This document shows, one piece after another, positions 33,401-44,632 of a DNA stretch of 64,000 nucleotides. The notes below the pieces were generated by a model that was given only the letters and a program-made list of their open reading frames with translations, was not told the DNA's origin and searched no databases. The translations under genes were made by a program, and so were the position numbers. Location: NCBI RefSeq assembly GCF_020085105.1, contig NC_058065.1, positions 1,561,810-1,625,809 on the forward strand. The letters run 5' to 3'. This stretch comes from Siniperca chuatsi. Its lineage: Eukaryota; Chordata; Actinopteri; Centrarchiformes; Sinipercidae. The first letter of the stretch is position 1. Each line of letters starts with the position of its first letter.

Positions 33401-35100
33401 CGTCTGAGGACTGTATGTACGGACTGTGACTGACATCTGTCTGACCATCCTACCAGTTTTGTGTTACACCTTTATCATCGAATCATTATCAATCGAATTA
33501 GCCGTATTAGATGTGCAGGGCTGCTAAGAGTCGTTGAGGTCAACTGTGTGTACTAACGGCCCACCAGGAGGACTAACGGCCCACCAGGAGGACTAACGGC
33601 CCACAGGTGGACTAACGGCCCACAGGTGGACTAACGGCCCACCAGGAGGACTAACGGCCCACAGGTGAACTAACGGCCCACAGGTGGACTAACGGCCCAC
33701 CAGGTGGACTAACGGCCCACCAGGAGGACTAACGGCCCACCAGGTGGACAAACGGCCCACCAGGTGGACAAAGGCCCACCAGGTGGACTAACGGCCCACC
33801 AGGAGGACTAACGGCCCACCAGGTGGACAAACGGCCCACCAGGTGGACTAACGGCCCACCAGGAGGACTAACGGCCCACCAGGTGACCTCAACGACTGTC
33901 AAGGTGTGAAATGCCTGGGGCTCCCCACCAGCTGTGAGAGGTGAAACATCTAAAGAAGAAACTCTGCATCTACTCTTTACCTAAAAACAGTTGAATCCCG
34001 TCTCTCCAAGTTTGGTAAATGACCCTTCCAGGTTTTGGAAAGTTGAACTTAAACATAACTTCAATGCAAAAGTCAGGACTGTCCTCACTAGAAAATCAAC
34101 AGGAGGAAGCAGTGTGAAGGTGTTATCACGCCACAAAACCGCCGTTGGCATCCTGTTTCCCACCAAAAGGTTTAAATTCTAACCACCGTCTTTCACTAAC
34201 CTTAAAGGAATAGTTCATCGTTTCGGGAAATACGCGTATTCCCTTTATGGTTGAGAAGTTAGAAGTTCAGTCTGATACTACTCTTTTATCTCTCCGTTAA
34301 ATGTAAGGCTACGAAAACTGAAACGTTTCAACGACAATCTGGTGTTTTATGGGGCGTTATGTGCCGGATAATGTTTGGCTGGGACCAGTAACTTCCTGGA
34401 GTCCCGGCTGGTTGCCTGGCAACTGCTCAGTGCCAAGAAATAGTCCCACACATAACCGCAACGTGTAGGAGATATAACGTGTTTATCGGCTTCAGAGGTG
34501 CCAATGAGTGGATTGTTTTACCTTTGGTCGAAGCCAGGCTAGCTGATTCCCCGATTCCGGTCTTTATGCTAAGCTAAGGCTGTTCAGGGTAGCTTCATAT
34601 TTAACGGACAGATATGAGAGTGGTACTGATCTGCTAAATATAACTCTTGGCCAGAAAGGAAACCAAGTGGTTTTAGTTAACCTAACTGAACCTTAACCGC
34701 AGGTGGCAGATCAGATGACGCTCATGTGATGATGGCAAACGTTTTGTCGTTATGGTCGGAGAACTTGTCGCAGTAGTCTGAAATGTGAAAACAACAACTG
34801 CACGACACAAACTGTGCCCGACGCTCGTCCTGGTTACCGTCCGTTCTTGGTGACGATCATCTCGTTGGTGATGTGCTGAAACTTCCTCCACAGCTCGGCG
34901 TCCTCCAGCGTCACCCTCAGCTCCCTCTCCGTCGGGTCGCCCTTCTCCCGGCCGGCCTGCAGCTCGCTCTCCACCGCGCTCAGCAGCCGGGACATGCAGC
35001 GTTCAGCCGAGCCGGGGCTCGTACGGACAGCGGCGGCGGTCCGGTCTGCTGAAGACACAGAACCAGACTCCCCGTCCTCCTGTAGCCCCTCCACCTTCAT
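23507..35100 (-). CDS. tbx19: Brachyury-family T-box transcription factor, tbx19 (TPIT)-like, 8 coding exons, 415 aa
   Basis: Exons in transcript order: 35100-34838, 31265-30989, 27067-26933, 26265-26204, 25495-25437, 24496-24338, 23920-23794, 23672-23507. Phases agree throughout. The DNA-binding T-box runs from about residue 60 to 250: [121 protein letters not shown] and QYPCLWTV match TBX19 better than TBXT, and TBX19 lies next to SFT2D2 in human as here; tbxtb remains a weaker alternative. TBX19 drives POMC expression in pituitary corticotrophs. Oddities: a Gly/Arg-rich insertion inside the T-box ([14 protein letters not shown]), Ser- and Pro-rich runs in exon 7, and a C-terminus of only 46 residues after QYPCLWTV. 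The start ATG follows directly on an acceptor AG, so a non-coding exon probably lies upstream. Confidence 0.85.
24040..24068. repeat. (AT)n microsatellite, tbx19 intron
   Basis: About 14 AT units in a generally A/T-rich 250-bp stretch of the intron before the Ser-rich exon. Confidence 0.9.
24500..24573. repeat. (CA)n microsatellite abutting a tbx19 splice acceptor
   Basis: About 37 units. On the tbx19 sense strand it is (TG)n running right into the acceptor, GTGTGTGTCAG|GC, at 24497. Confidence 0.95.
24875..24934. repeat. (AT)n microsatellite, about 60 bp, tbx19 intron
   Basis: About 29 uninterrupted TA units. Confidence 0.95.
25750..25995 (+). repeat. Dispersed fish repeat ('gtggaagaagt...agtaaaagta' family)
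   Basis: GCGGTGGAAGAAGTGCAAAG, ATCCTTTACCGAAGCAAAAG, AAAATACTCCATTTCAAGTG and later AGTTGCTCAGTTATAAGTA. Same family as 32120-32470. Confidence 0.6.
27085..28560. repeat. 1.5-kb minisatellite in a tbx19 intron, rich in T-box, FOX and E-box words
   Basis: A tandem array of 12- and 24-bp units built from CACCTGTTTATA and CACCTGTTCACA, starting about 20 bp upstream of tbx19 exon 3 (on the gene's strand). By eye, about 36 exact TTCACACCT words occur, the T-box half-site (AGGTGTGAA in reverse), plus a few TTGACACCT. TGTTTAT (forkhead-type) and CACCTG (E-box bound by Snail/ZEB factors) occur in nearly every unit. The unit length keeps plus-strand frames open for hundreds of codons of CLYTCSHLF-type protein; these are not genes. 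Confidence 0.95.
29342..29480 (-). repeat. Dispersed fish repeat, reverse copy of the 4313-4460 type
   Basis: CTCCAGACCGAACCATCTCA, CAACTATCGGCTGGATTGCG, ATGAAACGTGCTTCATCGTT and CCCTCGGGATGAACTG mirror the copy in f10 intron 1. Confidence 0.65.
30082..30223. repeat. Two (TG)n tracts in a tbx19 intron
   Basis: 30082-30131 and 30191-30223, separated by 59 bp of unique sequence. Confidence 0.95.
30407..30735. repeat. (GA)n followed by a 60-80 bp minisatellite
   Basis: GA dinucleotides (30407-30447), then about five units starting GAGAGCCTGATAATGGACAG, each followed by a variable (AGA)n run and GAGACGCTCTCGACGTG. Purine-rich on the plus strand. The long Ser/Leu-rich minus frames here are repeat artefacts. 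Confidence 0.9.
32120..32470 (+). repeat. Dispersed fish repeat, fullest copy in the window
   Basis: GACAGTGCTGGAGGAAGTAC, TCCTGTACTGCAGTAAAAGT, TTGCTGCAGTGAAAGTGTGT, ACATCACATTGGTGTGT and CTCAAGTGAAGTACAAGTAC. A SINE- or MITE-like teleost repeat that I cannot name. Confidence 0.65.
33544..33892. repeat. 19-20 bp minisatellite in tbx19 intron, CTCF-core-like unit
   Basis: About 18 copies of ACTAACGGCCCACCAGGTGG, with variants AGGAGG in place of AGGTGG and CCACAGG in place of CCACCAGG. About a dozen copies hold CCACCAGG(A/T)GG. Confidence 0.95.
34202..34680 (+). mobile_element. MITE-like element, second copy (tbx19 intron)
   Basis: Begins TTAAAGGAATAGTTCATCG then TTTCGGGAAATACGC, with internal CGTTATGTGCCGGATAATG, CAAGAAATAGTCCCACACAT, GCTAGCTGATTCCCC and TCTTTATGCTAAGCTAAGGC. 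Same family as 8384-8889. The right end is degenerate, so the boundary is approximate. Confidence 0.65.
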
Positions 35101-37354
35101 CTGGACACACAAACAAAGACACATTTCCTGGTGGTTACTAACATTTAGACACCGTGGAACAAAGGATATACTAGTTAGTAAAAGAAGGCAGTATTTCCTG
35201 GATATTTGGGACTTTATGCCTCTACGTAAGTTTAGATAGAACTGTCGTAATCAGAAGGTGGTAGTTTGTATAGGCGGCAAGTCGCACTGTAATCTAAGGT
35301 TTCACTAACTGGTCCAGTCACACGTCTGACTGACATCGCATGGGGTTGTTCTTCCAGATTAAAAATTCGCCGACAACAATGACGAACAACAAGGGGGAAC
35401 GGTGACACCCGACTGATTCCACTAAATGTTGATGTCTTGATAAACTCTTGATTATTCCCTTAAATATTTCACTCTAAAAACAACTTTTCCACAAGGTCAG
35501 GCACATTTTTCTCACAAACACGTGAAACACAAGTAACAAGGATACTAAAGATATTGAGGACAAAAGGATACGACGACGTGTCTCCAAATTTGCGTAAAAG
35601 GAGGCTGAATTTCGTTACATCATTTCTTGAAGTTTTGTTGATGCACTCTGTCCTAATACAGCGACGTTGAACTACACGAAGCCTCAGACAGGTCACGGCT
35701 TTAGTTTTAATCGTCGTAATCAAGAGGTGGGAGTTTGGACAGGTGGAGAGTCACACGGATGTCTCTGGCTGACGCTGATTTCAGCACCAGTTGTTTTTTC
35801 ACATGTAAAATTTGTGGTGATAACTGGGAACCAGACGAATCTGCCGAGCTCGCGTTTCATCTGCTCTGCCACCTGCCAGTCACAACCTCAAACTGCACAC
35901 AAGGTCATTTATGAAAAGTTCTTAATATTATGAGTTTTTGATCCATGGGAGGTTTTATATATTTGTAAAACTTTCCTCGAGCCGAGAAAAGCGATTTAAA
36001 AATGCCTGACGTCATCACGATGTAAAGTCTATGGGCCGAGCGGGAGAAACACTACTTCACGTATTCGCATGCCCAGGAAGTAAACCTGGAAGCTGGAAAA
36101 CTTTTTTGATGCATGCGCCAGGCGAGCAATTCTCATTGGAATGAATAGGCGACATTTTGGGGTCCAGTTGTAATAATGCATCCATGTTCCAGACTCTGCA
36201 CTCTGCAGACGTCCTCTGGCTGTGTGAGCGTTTGGACTTACAGTTTATGAAGACATGAATCAATGCACCATCATCAGTACAGAGTATTTTTCTTCACCGT
36301 TATGTTAAAACATGCAACCAAATACGTTACAAACAGCAGTGGACACATCTGATGATCATTTTTAACGTCTCGATAAACCAGATTTCTGTCTTCAGTTTCT
36401 ACTTCAAGTTCTTTTAAACCGTTTTCCCACGATGTCAGACAGTACTGCGCACAGTATACCTGTGTATTTTGTATATTGCTAGTTCCAATATATGCATTTA
36501 CTCATTTCCCCAAAATTCAGCCTGACATTTTCCTTCTATCTTTGCAAACTCTGGGATTTCCACCAGAAGTGAAATCACATTTCTGAGGCTTTGATCGAAG
36601 CTCGGCCACGACAACATGAGCCTGTAAACGTGGAGTCACCGTTGGTCTCAAGAGGTTTGGTATAAAAGAGGGAAAATACTGTTGATCAAACCTTTTACTC
36701 TACTAACAATCGAAATAAGAGCTCAGTCAGATTAAAAGTCCTGTCGACATCTCCATCAGAATAAACTGGATCCGTTACTAGAGGACAAACTCTTTATAAC
36801 AGCTTTAAAATACCTTAAATCAGTTTCCAATCGACCTAAACATCAACTTTGTCCCTCAAATCGCTGCATTTATAAGGTTCAATTTCCTTCATTTGCAAGC
36901 TTTTCTTTTCTAGATGCTCTCTGTCGACACACACCGACACTAATTCTGCTCTCTTTATATCTGCAGTTGTCTTCTTCTGTATTATTGTTTCAGTTTAACG
37001 TCTGCTGTTTGTATTAAAACACATCTGACTGAATGTTAAAATGATCCGTTTCTTTCGTGACTGGATCTACAGAAGCGCTCTGCTCCTTCATTACTTGCTT
37101 TACTACGTCGTGATGTTATTTATTTAGTTTCTTTTTTATTTGCATCTTTACTTGAATTTACTTTTTCCTTCATTTTCAAACCAACATTTCGATACTAGTT
37201 TTATTATAAGCAGTATTTCTTTTATTGGGATATTTATTTTGTGTTTTATCTTTCAAACAGATTTCGTGGATCATTAAAATGCAAACAAAATGTATATTTT
37301 GATCTGTTTAAAGCAACGATGATGACGACATTTAAATATATGACTACATGAATA

Positions 37355-37394
<40 letters not shown>

Positions 37395-37765
37395 TCTGCA
37401 AAACAGAAATGAAAGTTTTGCTTTTTAAATTCACTTTCTAACATTTACAAAGTGCGTCAAAGGTTTATTCAAGAACAAAGTAATAATAATAAAAACGATA
37501 TTCACCCACGTTATCATGTTAACTCACTGATGTTATGGATGGATGTAAACATTTTAATTCATTTTCTAAATTTAGTTTTATTGAGCTTAAGAATTTTGGC
37601 AATATTATTTAATTATAAAACTATTGAAAATAATAATTATTTAGGAGAACAGGACATGTCTCTCGGTGGTGTGTGTTTAGACGTCGCTTTATTTTAATGT
37701 ATTAAAACCTTTTTAGAATATTTCTAAGTAAAAATGAAGACGTGCACACACGTCTCCACTTGTTC

Positions 37766-37770
<5 letters not shown>

Positions 37771-37813
<43 letters not shown>
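37771..37813. repeat. (TA)n microsatellite
   Basis: About 21 units. Confidence 0.95.
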
Positions 37814-37816
<3 letters not shown>

Positions 37817-38314
37817 GCTGTTAATTTCTGTTTATTCTAATGATCCTTATGATTCTCCCGGAGGTGGAGGGAGTGGAGGATTTTTGTTTCTGTGGATGAA
37901 TTCAAAGCAAACGTTGAATTTATGGTCAACGACACGAAGAGTGGCAATCAAGTAATTATCAAAATTAAATAAATACAATTAAAATAAAATTTAGAATTTA
38001 GTAAAAACATTACTATCTATCCGTAAATATGAAGAAAACTAAATGTTTTACCATAAACTTCCAATAACATATTCTAACATTTTTACAGTTAAAATAATAA
38101 TTAAAAGTAAATAATAGTTAGTGAATAATAAATAAAACTGCAGAAAAAGAAGGAAAAATAAGAGCTGATTAAAAAGAAAAGGAAAAGAAAGAAAGTGGAC
38201 TTACCTGTGACACCCGACACTGTGCTGAGAAGGTGAAATAATCCAAAAACAAAATGTGACTTGTTGAGAATTAACTGTTAATTACAATAACTGTTTATAA
38301 TAATAATAACTGTT

Positions 38315-38352
<38 letters not shown>

Positions 38353-38452
38353 ATTAATTAAGAGTTGACTGTCTTTTGGTTTGTAAGCTGCTCAGCCTCC
38401 AACTGAACACATCAGAGACAATCAGAGGATATCAGTCAGAGGATATACCAGT

Positions 38453-38760
<308 letters not shown>

Positions 38761-39016
38761 ACTCAATTTTAATTTCACTGAAGCTTCATCGGCCTGTAAT
38801 TAGGATCAAAACGTGCGGCCAAAGCAAACATCAGGAAACAAACGTATCAAAAACCAGTTCAAAGAAACAAAATGTTGTTTCAAGCAAAACGAAGTAAAAA
38901 GGAATCTACGATCCAAAATACACAACAAATCATTTCAGACCTGCTTATTTAAACTGCGTCCACACTACGGAGGCTGTCACACGGCAACAGGGGAAGGAAG
39001 CCAAATGCAGAGGCAG

Positions 39017-39306
39017 CAGCATGACAGGTAGACAGGTGACAGGTAACAGGCAGGCAGGTGACAGGTAGACAGGTAACAGGCAGGCAGGTGACAGGTAGAC
39101 AGGTAACAGGCAGGCAGGTGACAGGTAGACAGGTAACAGGCAGGTAGGTAACAGACAGGTAACAGGCAGGTAGGTGACAGGTAGACAGGTAACAGGCAGG
39201 TAGGTGACAGGTAGACAGGTAACAGGCAGGTAGGTAACAGACAGGTAACAGGCAGGTAGGTGACAGGTAGACAGGTAACAGGCAGGTAGGTGACAGGTAG
39301 ACAGGT
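39017..39306. repeat. Minisatellite, GACAGGTAGACAGGTAACAG-type unit
   Basis: About ten copies of a 30-bp unit ACAGGTAGACAGGTAACAGG + CAGGCAGGTG, with a shorter variant containing TAGGTAACAGACAGG. Confidence 0.9.
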
Positions 39307-39562
39307 TCAGGTCACAGAAGCTTGAAAGCAAAAACACAAGGTAAGACAGAAACAGCAACTAGGACGAAGTGACAGAGGAACAAAGGTGAGATGGGCGGGA
39401 GGCTCAGGTGAGGGGAATGAGGTGATTGTAGGGCAGACGGCAGAGGCAGGAGTGAATGACAGGAGAAACCTGGTGGACAGGTAAAGAATAACGCTGAAGG
39501 GGCCTGGGAGAGCGGACATTGTGACACTGGCTAAATTCAGATGTCCTTTTCTTCACGTCCGC

Positions 39563-39765
39563 CCTCCGGCTACAGTCCGGCTACAGTCGGCCCTCCGGCT
39601 ACAGTCGGCCCTCCGGCTACAGTCCGGCTACAGTCCGGCTACAGTCCGCCCTCCGGCTACAGTCGGCCCTCCGGCTACAGTCGGCCCTTCGGCTACAGTC
39701 CGGCTACAGTCCGCCCTCCGGCTACAGTCCGGCTACAGTCCGCCCTCCGGCTACAGTCCGCCATC
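39563..39765. repeat. 11/16-bp minisatellite, CCCTCCGGCTACAGTC
   Basis: Mixed long (CCCTCCGGCTACAGTCGG) and short (CCGGCTACAGT) units, about 14 in all, with several CpG each. Confidence 0.9.
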
Positions 39766-40879
39766 ATTTCCCTCAACTGGAACTAAATAAACACGTTTCT
39801 TGTCTTAGCGAGGACGAGGAAAACAGTCTACGGGGTGGAGTGGGTATGTGTGAAAAGGTTGTCCTTTCTGAAAATGGGTTTATGAGCGGATAAAATAAAA
39901 ACAACCACCAGCCTTGTGTTCGAGCGTGGACGTGTACGACTGCGTGAACAAAGAAAGTGAAGAACTTCGAACGCTGCCCTCGGCTTGTTGTGAACACAAG
40001 GAGCATTTCAAAAACGGCCTCAAAGGTGAATAGATCCCAGACCGGAGGGGTTTTCAAAAAGCGGTCTCCTCAGTGGACGAATCGGAAAACAACAACCGCC
40101 ATGTTTTAGTGTGGATGGGGAAAACTGGGTGTTTTCGAAAAAGCGTTTTTTTCCAGAGTGGAAACATCTGAAAACGCCTTTGAGTGAGGAAAGCTGAACT
40201 TTTTCAGAAACTTTTTCGTCCGAAAACGCTTGCAGCCCTTTTTAATGTAAACTGGGAAACTGAGAGCTGGAAACTGGTTTCCAGAGTCCAGAGAAATCTG
40301 AAAACGCCGGCCTCGCATCTCAGCGTTTGGAGGGCATGTGGCAGTTAAAAAACAACGAAACCTCTCCCAACGGTTTTGTCGTCGGCTGTTTGAAAGAGAG
40401 CAAAGAAGTTCAGGTGGAGATCTTTACAAAAATGACCTGAAAGCGCGGACGCACAAAAACCCGACAGACAGAAAATGACATTACCTTTGTGATTTGACTA
40501 AAAAAAATGCGTGATTTGGCTCAATCATTCATTTCTGGACCAAACACTGAAAGAAATGAGACTCGTGGAGGTTTAAATGTCACATGACAGCGTTGACGAA
40601 AAACACCATAAGCTGATCCGATCAGCATGTAATGGAGAATAGGTCAAATCCAAACGGAGAACATCTGGAAACACACAGAGAGCTCCGTCCGTCCGTCAGT
40701 CGACATCCGATATCCGGACTGAGGTTGCTGCCTTAAAAAGGGAGTGTGTGTGTGTGTGTGTGTGTGTGTTTTATTGTGTGTGTGTGTTTTAATCAGCGGG
40801 CAGCGACGGGTGGAGATTACAGGCTTTAGAGACTTAACAGGCGTAAAGAAAGGTGGCAGGTAAACATCAGAAAACCAGG

Positions 40880-40881
<2 letters not shown>

Positions 40882-40926
<45 letters not shown>
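40882..40926. repeat. (CA)n microsatellite
   Basis: About 22 units. Confidence 0.95.
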
Positions 40927-40928
<2 letters not shown>

Positions 40929-43120
40929 CAGACAACAACTTTGATCTATTTAAGAAATTAAATGTTCCAGATCACAAATCTGATCGGAATCCTTTTTTTT
41001 TTTTTTTTTTGGCAACATGTAAATCAGGGTTGAGTCCTGAGCGGAGACGGAGATCCAGCCGCATCGCTGCTAAATTTCACCTTCAGGACGACGTTTTCAT
41101 GCAACGGCTTCACACAAACTGCTGACACACATATTCTTAAACACAGACATAAATATTTATTCACATCCGACAAATTAAATCAGGAAGAACACACGATGAA
41201 TACAGTTCATTTCACAGAGCAGACACACAAACAGATACATGAAACGGAGAACACAGAAATGTTTTAACTCGGAGGTTCGTTAGAGTTTGGTTTAGTACTG
41301 AAATCACTCGGAGCGTAAAACCAGGAGGTGAACTGGAGATCACATCAGCTCGGCCTGCTTTGGACGTGTTTCCACATATTTCTGAGGACGTGTGTGCTTT
41401 GCTGTTTGTCATTTCGTCCACGTAAACTGCAGATTGCGAGCATGTTACCGGTTTAACTACAATCTCCCAGTTTGAGACGTTTGGGTTGCGTAGGTATTTT
41501 CAAAACTATGTATGTGGCTGCAGTTTCCGAAAAGTAACGGGGCAGCGGAGAGAGTTTTTAATTCTCCACATATCTCGAACAAACTCCTTGAGATCAATGT
41601 TTGCATTTTACTGAATTAAATTAGGGACTATTGATTCATATCTTGCACTGCACTGAAAGTGTTATTCTCCTGTTTTATTCTTTTTTATCTTCCATTTTAT
41701 TTTAATCTTTTAAATCCTTTTTACATCACCTTGTGTTTCTCTTCTTAATGCCTTTTATGCCTCATGTAAAACACTTTGAACTGCAGATAAACGTACATCA
41801 GTGTATTTCTTTCTTCTTCTTGTTGTCGCTGTCTGTAACTTTGCTTTGAAAGGTTCTCTATAAGTGAAGGTTATTTCAATCACTGTTACTTCATTTGGTT
41901 AAAAAACAAATAGAAATCATTAAAATAATGCTGTAGGCTATTGTCCTCTAATTTAAGCACATTTCCTGTAACATTGTTGGACTCGACGTAGCGGAACCAG
42001 AGATATCAGGTCCGTTCAGCTAACGCCCTCACTCGCGAGGACAGTGGCGTCGTATTTACTGAACGGGGCAAACTCGCGCCCTCTGGCGCCATTTTTAGGA
42101 TAGTTTAAAAGAAAAACAGCTGACGCGTGACGACTACAGCTCCAACACTATTACGGTGTCAAAAAGAATGAATAAAAACAACTATAGAGCCGCCGTTGGT
42201 GCTGTTATTCTGGTTTCCACAGGTAGTTTGTCTGATCTGCAGTATCACAGTCGTACAATATTATTGCAGCTGAGTTACACAAATCATGTGGGGATCTTCC
42301 TCCTGGTAGCCATGTTTCCTCCTGACAACGAACCTACATATAAGTACTAAGACGTATTCCCGGTAGTGTAGTAGTAGTACTAGTTATTTGGAAGATATCC
42401 ACTCAGACTACTTAAGGATGTTCCTTCCCTTGCTTTTACGTTGTTTTGGTGTTTGTGTTTTTTCTCACTCATTGCTCCGATGCTTTTTGTGACTTGATAA
42501 CTTGAGAAGTTCGAGCGCTCGGCATACTGCCGGTGTTACACCAGATTCAGTGACCTGCAGCAGAGCAACAACCATTTCACCTCCAGCTAATGTTCAGAGC
42601 CTAACTGCAGACAACGCAGTGACTTTGCTTTTCAATCTGCCCGATAAAAAAAGGTCATTATTCATTTGTTGTTGAATTAAAAGGTTAAAAGTTATTATTC
42701 GGGTTAAAAAAAACAATAAAAATCATTAAAGAAATGCTCCATTTGTCACAGCTTCCTGAACATGAAATGTGCAGCTGTATTAAAATATCAGAAATATAAA
42801 TATTATTATTATATTAAATATAAATATTAGGTTAGTACTGGCAGGAAGGAAACAGGACATCATGCTAACAGCTAAAAGTGGCTACAACAACACAAACAGT
42901 ACATGTAGAGTTAACTGGTCCCCATGGAAACCAGTTCTGTTGGTGGTTTTTAAGACACCTGATTCTTAACTTTCACAGGTTTTGCGGTTGAAATATTTAA
43001 GGCCTCAGATCATTTCAAGAATTTCCCAGAAGCGGCTGCTCTCTGCTGACTGGATACACACCTCACAGTATCCTGCGTCCTGATTGGTCAGACAGGTGGT
43101 CACTCAGAGTGACGAGACGT

Positions 43121-44597
43121 CTAGAAACAGAGTGAAAAAAATTTGACGATGGCGTCCCTGAAAAACGGAGAGAGGAGAGATTAAAACACAGTTTGACTTT
43201 TATAATTACGTAATCATTTTAATGTATCATACAATTAATCAATCAGCGTATTTATCAGTAACGCTTACTTTTTTCACAATGTTAATTACTTAGCTTTCAG
43301 TGCTTTATTTACTGTAGCTAATTATGGCTAAAATATGTATTAATGAATAATTAATAATCTGGATAATAATCCTCTAAAATTAACACAAAAAAGTAAATAA
43401 TTGCACATATATGGATTAACATACACAATGTACACATCATAGCAAATATATGCACATATACCTAAAAACAAATAGGAAAATAGATTAAAGTGTAAATGGA
43501 ACAAAGTCCGAATTAGTTCCTTGTTTTACATCTTTTATCTGACTTCCAATGAAGAAGAATCAGCTTGGAGACTAGCGACTGAAAGACTGACTTTAATATA
43601 CGTGAAAAGGCCTCAAAAACCAGCTCCTAAAACCTGTTCGAAGGCTGGCAGGACCAAAACACGTGACAGAAGGTGGCCGGGTTCAGGACTCATGGTTCCG
43701 ATAGCCGGTTCAACTTCGGATGGACGAATCCTTTATCAAATCTTTAATTCATGATGTCTCTTAGATTGTCTCTTTAGTCTCTTTCTGAATCTACAGACGT
43801 CTGCAAAGAAAAACAAACTGCTGACGTAAACAAACACGAGCTGAGGACTGAACAGTAAACCTTCCAAACAGCGGAGACACTTCACCAAAGTCAACCAAAT
43901 AACTGCCAAATGTAATATAAGTGGGGGGATCCTCACGACAAATGGGGGAACGACAAGTCCCTGTTTAAATACTGATCTTCTGTCCATCAAGTTAAAGTCA
44001 TAAAGTACCAATTGATAGTTTGAGAAGGCCTCAGCCTGCTGCCGATGTTACACCGGATAAGCCTGAATTAGTTGTAACTGCTGTTGCGATGCTTTAAATG
44101 TTTATAAAATCTTTGTTTTGAGCACTAATTGCTCTCTTTTGCTGCAATGCTTCTTATTTCATATATTTTAAAGGCCCCTTTGATTAGTTCTCACAAGTCA
44201 TAAAGTACCAGTTGATAATTTGAGAAGGCCTCAGCCTGCTGCCGCTGTTACACCGGATAAGCCTGAATTAGTTGTAACTGCTGTTGCGATGCTTTAAATG
44301 TTTATAAAATCTTTGTTTTGAGCACTAATTGCTCTCTTTTGCTGCAACGCTTCTTATTTAATTGAATTTGATTAGTTCTCATCTAATTTAAGTTTAATGT
44401 GGAGGAAGAGCTGGCCAGCACAGCAGTTGGGACATTCGCGCTCCATCATAGCATGTTGCTACATGCACATCTGTACATACAACATTACAGAAATAGACAG
44501 ACGTGTGTGTGTGGGGGTTACCTGGCAAAGGGGATGTATGAAAGGCCGTACCTGTGATGAACAACAGCAGCAATCAGACAGGTCAGACAGGCAGATA

Positions 44598-44632
<35 letters not shown>

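Noticed and set aside
33544-33892. CRISPR-like regular repeat
   Set aside because: The units are directly adjacent with no unique spacers, the genome is vertebrate, and the array is an ordinary minisatellite.
23507-35100. Assignment of the T-box gene to tbxta/tbxtb (Brachyury proper)
   Set aside because: [16 protein letters not shown] and QYPCLWTV, together with the sft2d2 neighbour, favour tbx19. The alternative is kept only as a minor possibility because parts of the N-terminus ([12 protein letters not shown]) are shared with both.
39521-39790. Frames encoding repeated SGYSP / LQSALR words
   Set aside because: Translation of the CCCTCCGGCTACAGTC minisatellite, with two frames equally open.
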